6,611 nt of DNA. Origin: Nitrososphaeraceae archaeon. Lineage in GTDB: Archaea; Thermoproteota; Nitrososphaeria; Nitrososphaerales; Nitrososphaeraceae. The stretch lies in NCBI GenBank assembly GCA_025922715.1, contig JAICHH010000102.1, positions 1 to 6,611 on the forward strand, read 5' to 3'. A program made the translations under genes and the position numbers. Numbering within the stretch: the stretch's first letter is position 1; each line of letters opens with the position of its first letter. Below, piece by piece: positions 5,539 through 6,611 of the stretch. The notes under the pieces are model-generated. The model was not told the DNA's origin. It did no database searches and saw nothing but the letters and a program-made list of their open reading frames with translations.

Positions 5539-6611
5539 TCGCCTCTAGCAGTCTTTGCGACAAATTTAATATCATTACCATAATCTTGATAGAATTCTTG
5601 ACCTTCTTCAAATGAAGGAAGTTGAGTTACTGGTGTAAGAAGAGTTTTTATATCATCTATATTCTTTATGTTACCACTTCCATTACTATTTATAATATGG
5701 TCTATCCACATGTCTAATGTTTCTGAAGAGGATTTTTCATTTTTGTATAGCTCTACTATTTTTTGAATTACATCTATTACTCTTTTTGCTGGAACACGCA
5801 TAATAGCCTTACCTAGTTTTCCATCTTCATAACCATTACCACCAAATAACATAGTATACACAGGAGCCATAGAATTTTCTATTCTTGCAGCACCACCAAA
5901 AAAGCCAATAGTTGCAATTTCGTGCTGTCCACAAGAATTAGGACAACCACTTATTTTAATAGTTGAATTACGAAGATCGTTATCAACATCAAAACCTAAT
6001 TCCAACAATGTTCTTTGAACCTCTTTAGCTAATCTATGTGAATTAGTTATAGCCAGATTACAAGAAGTAGTACCTGAACAACCTACTGCGGAAGTGATTG
6101 AAAGGGCTCCAGGATTAGCTAATCCAATAGTCACAAGTTTTTTATAGACGGCTGGCAAATCATTGTTGTAAATATATCTAATTGCAAAATTTTGTTGTGG
6201 AGTATTTCTTGCAATAGACTCTGATGAGAATTTACGTATTAGCGATGCTAGAGATCTTAGTTGATTAGCTGTTATATCACCTGCGCCAAGTGTAATAAAT
6301 ATTGTAGAATAGCCTTCTTGTTTTTGTGGAACTACATTCGTATGCAACCACCTATCGTAACCATTACTAGTAGTAGAAATATTTGTTTCTACAATAGGGA
6401 GTTTATTGAATTTTGTTGACTTATCTGGTGGAACATATAAATCATTAAAGTGAACTTGATAAAGGTTCTTGGTAAATTCAGAAATGGTCATTTCTACAAT
6501 AGTACGTTCCTTCAATACCATTTTTTGAAATTTCTCCCAACCAATTTCATTTACTAAGTAGCGCATTCTATTTCTGGCCATATTATCTCTATTTCCTAGT
6601 CTATCAAATAG
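5526..6611 (-). CDS. Ferredoxin-type sulfite/nitrite reductase (sirohaem-[4Fe-4S]), C-terminal part
   Basis: The gene runs off the window: the frame stays open from 6611 and encodes LFDRLGNRDN before the Met at 6581, which is therefore internal. The visible 361 residues are the C-terminal part of an enzyme that is usually 500-600 long. The segment FDRLGNRDNMARNRMRYLV is the family's linker at the end of the first half. A second ferredoxin-like half-domain follows (roughly 6100-6400), then the cluster ligands. These are CSGTTSC (Cys codons 6078-6080 and 6060-6062, CX5C) and GCPNSCG (Cys codons 5943-5945 and 5931-5933, CX3C). Together they hold the [4Fe-4S] cluster bridged to sirohaem. The end GECAA is a common finish in this family. 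The enzyme reduces sulfite to sulfide, or nitrite to ammonia, with six electrons. The substrate-specific residues of the first half are outside the window, so sulfite versus nitrite is unresolved. The sulfurtransferase gene overlapping its end favours sulfur metabolism. Confidence 0.9.
   Translation of the reverse strand, partial: LFDRLGNRDNMARNRMRYLVNEIGWEKFQKMVLKERTIVEMTISEFTKNLYQVHFNDLYVPPDKSTKFNKLPIVETNISTTSNGYDRWLHTNVVPQKQEGYSTIFITLGAGDITANQLRSLASLIRKFSSESIARNTPQQNFAIRYIYNNDLPAVYKKLVTIGLANPGALSITSAVGCSGTTSCNLAITNSHRLAKEVQRTLLELGFDVDNDLRNSTIKISGCPNSCGQHEIATIGFFGGAARIENSMAPVYTMLFGGNGYEDGKLGKAIMRVPAKRVIDVIQKIVELYKNEKSSSETLDMWIDHIINSNGSGNIKNIDDIKTLLTPVTQLPSFEEGQEFYQDYGNDIKFVAKTARGECAA

Overview
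The window looks like chromosomal housekeeping DNA from a very AT-rich archaeon. My best guess is an ammonia-oxidising member of the Nitrososphaeria (Thaumarchaeota). The archaeal evidence is: subunits C and H of an A/V-type ATP synthase, a long archaeal-style TruD pseudouridine synthase, TATA boxes about 26 nt ahead of start codons with no room for a leader, GTG and TTG start codons, and T-rich gene ends without GC-rich hairpins. The placement within Nitrososphaeria is inferred from gene content and composition. No marker gene such as amoA is present to confirm it.

Layout: (1) 1-1074, plus strand: threonine ammonia-lyase with a C-terminal ACT domain, its 5' end cut off by the window edge. 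(2) 1159-3989, minus strand, transcribed truD, then ATP synthase subunit H, then subunit C. All three genes appear to use non-ATG starts (GTG, TTG, TTG). (3) 4086-4475, plus strand: a small heat shock protein diverging from truD across a 96-bp double promoter. (4) 4582-6611, minus strand: a sirohaem sulfite/nitrite reductase, 5' end outside the window, overlapping a two-domain rhodanese-type sulfurtransferase by 13 bp.

Genes meet tail-to-tail twice (1075-1158 and 4476-4581). Both junctions carry a short tandem repeat built from TAAA/TTTA-like words, which probably helps transcription end. No intergenic stretch exceeds about 110 bp. I saw no tRNA, rRNA, CRISPR array, insertion sequence or other mobile element.

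Functionally, the reductase-sulfurtransferase pair points to sulfur (or nitrite) assimilation and sulfane-sulfur handling. Subunits C and H are parts of the central and peripheral stalks of the energy-coupling ATP synthase, whose catalytic A and B genes are not nearby. TruD modifies tRNA, Hsp20 holds unfolding proteins, and the ammonia-lyase makes 2-oxobutanoate for isoleucine. I found no convincing new multi-gene system. The points worth a second look are start-codon usage, leaderless divergent promoters, the repeats at gene ends, the split ATP synthase locus, and the gene overlap inside the reductase's C-terminal motif.
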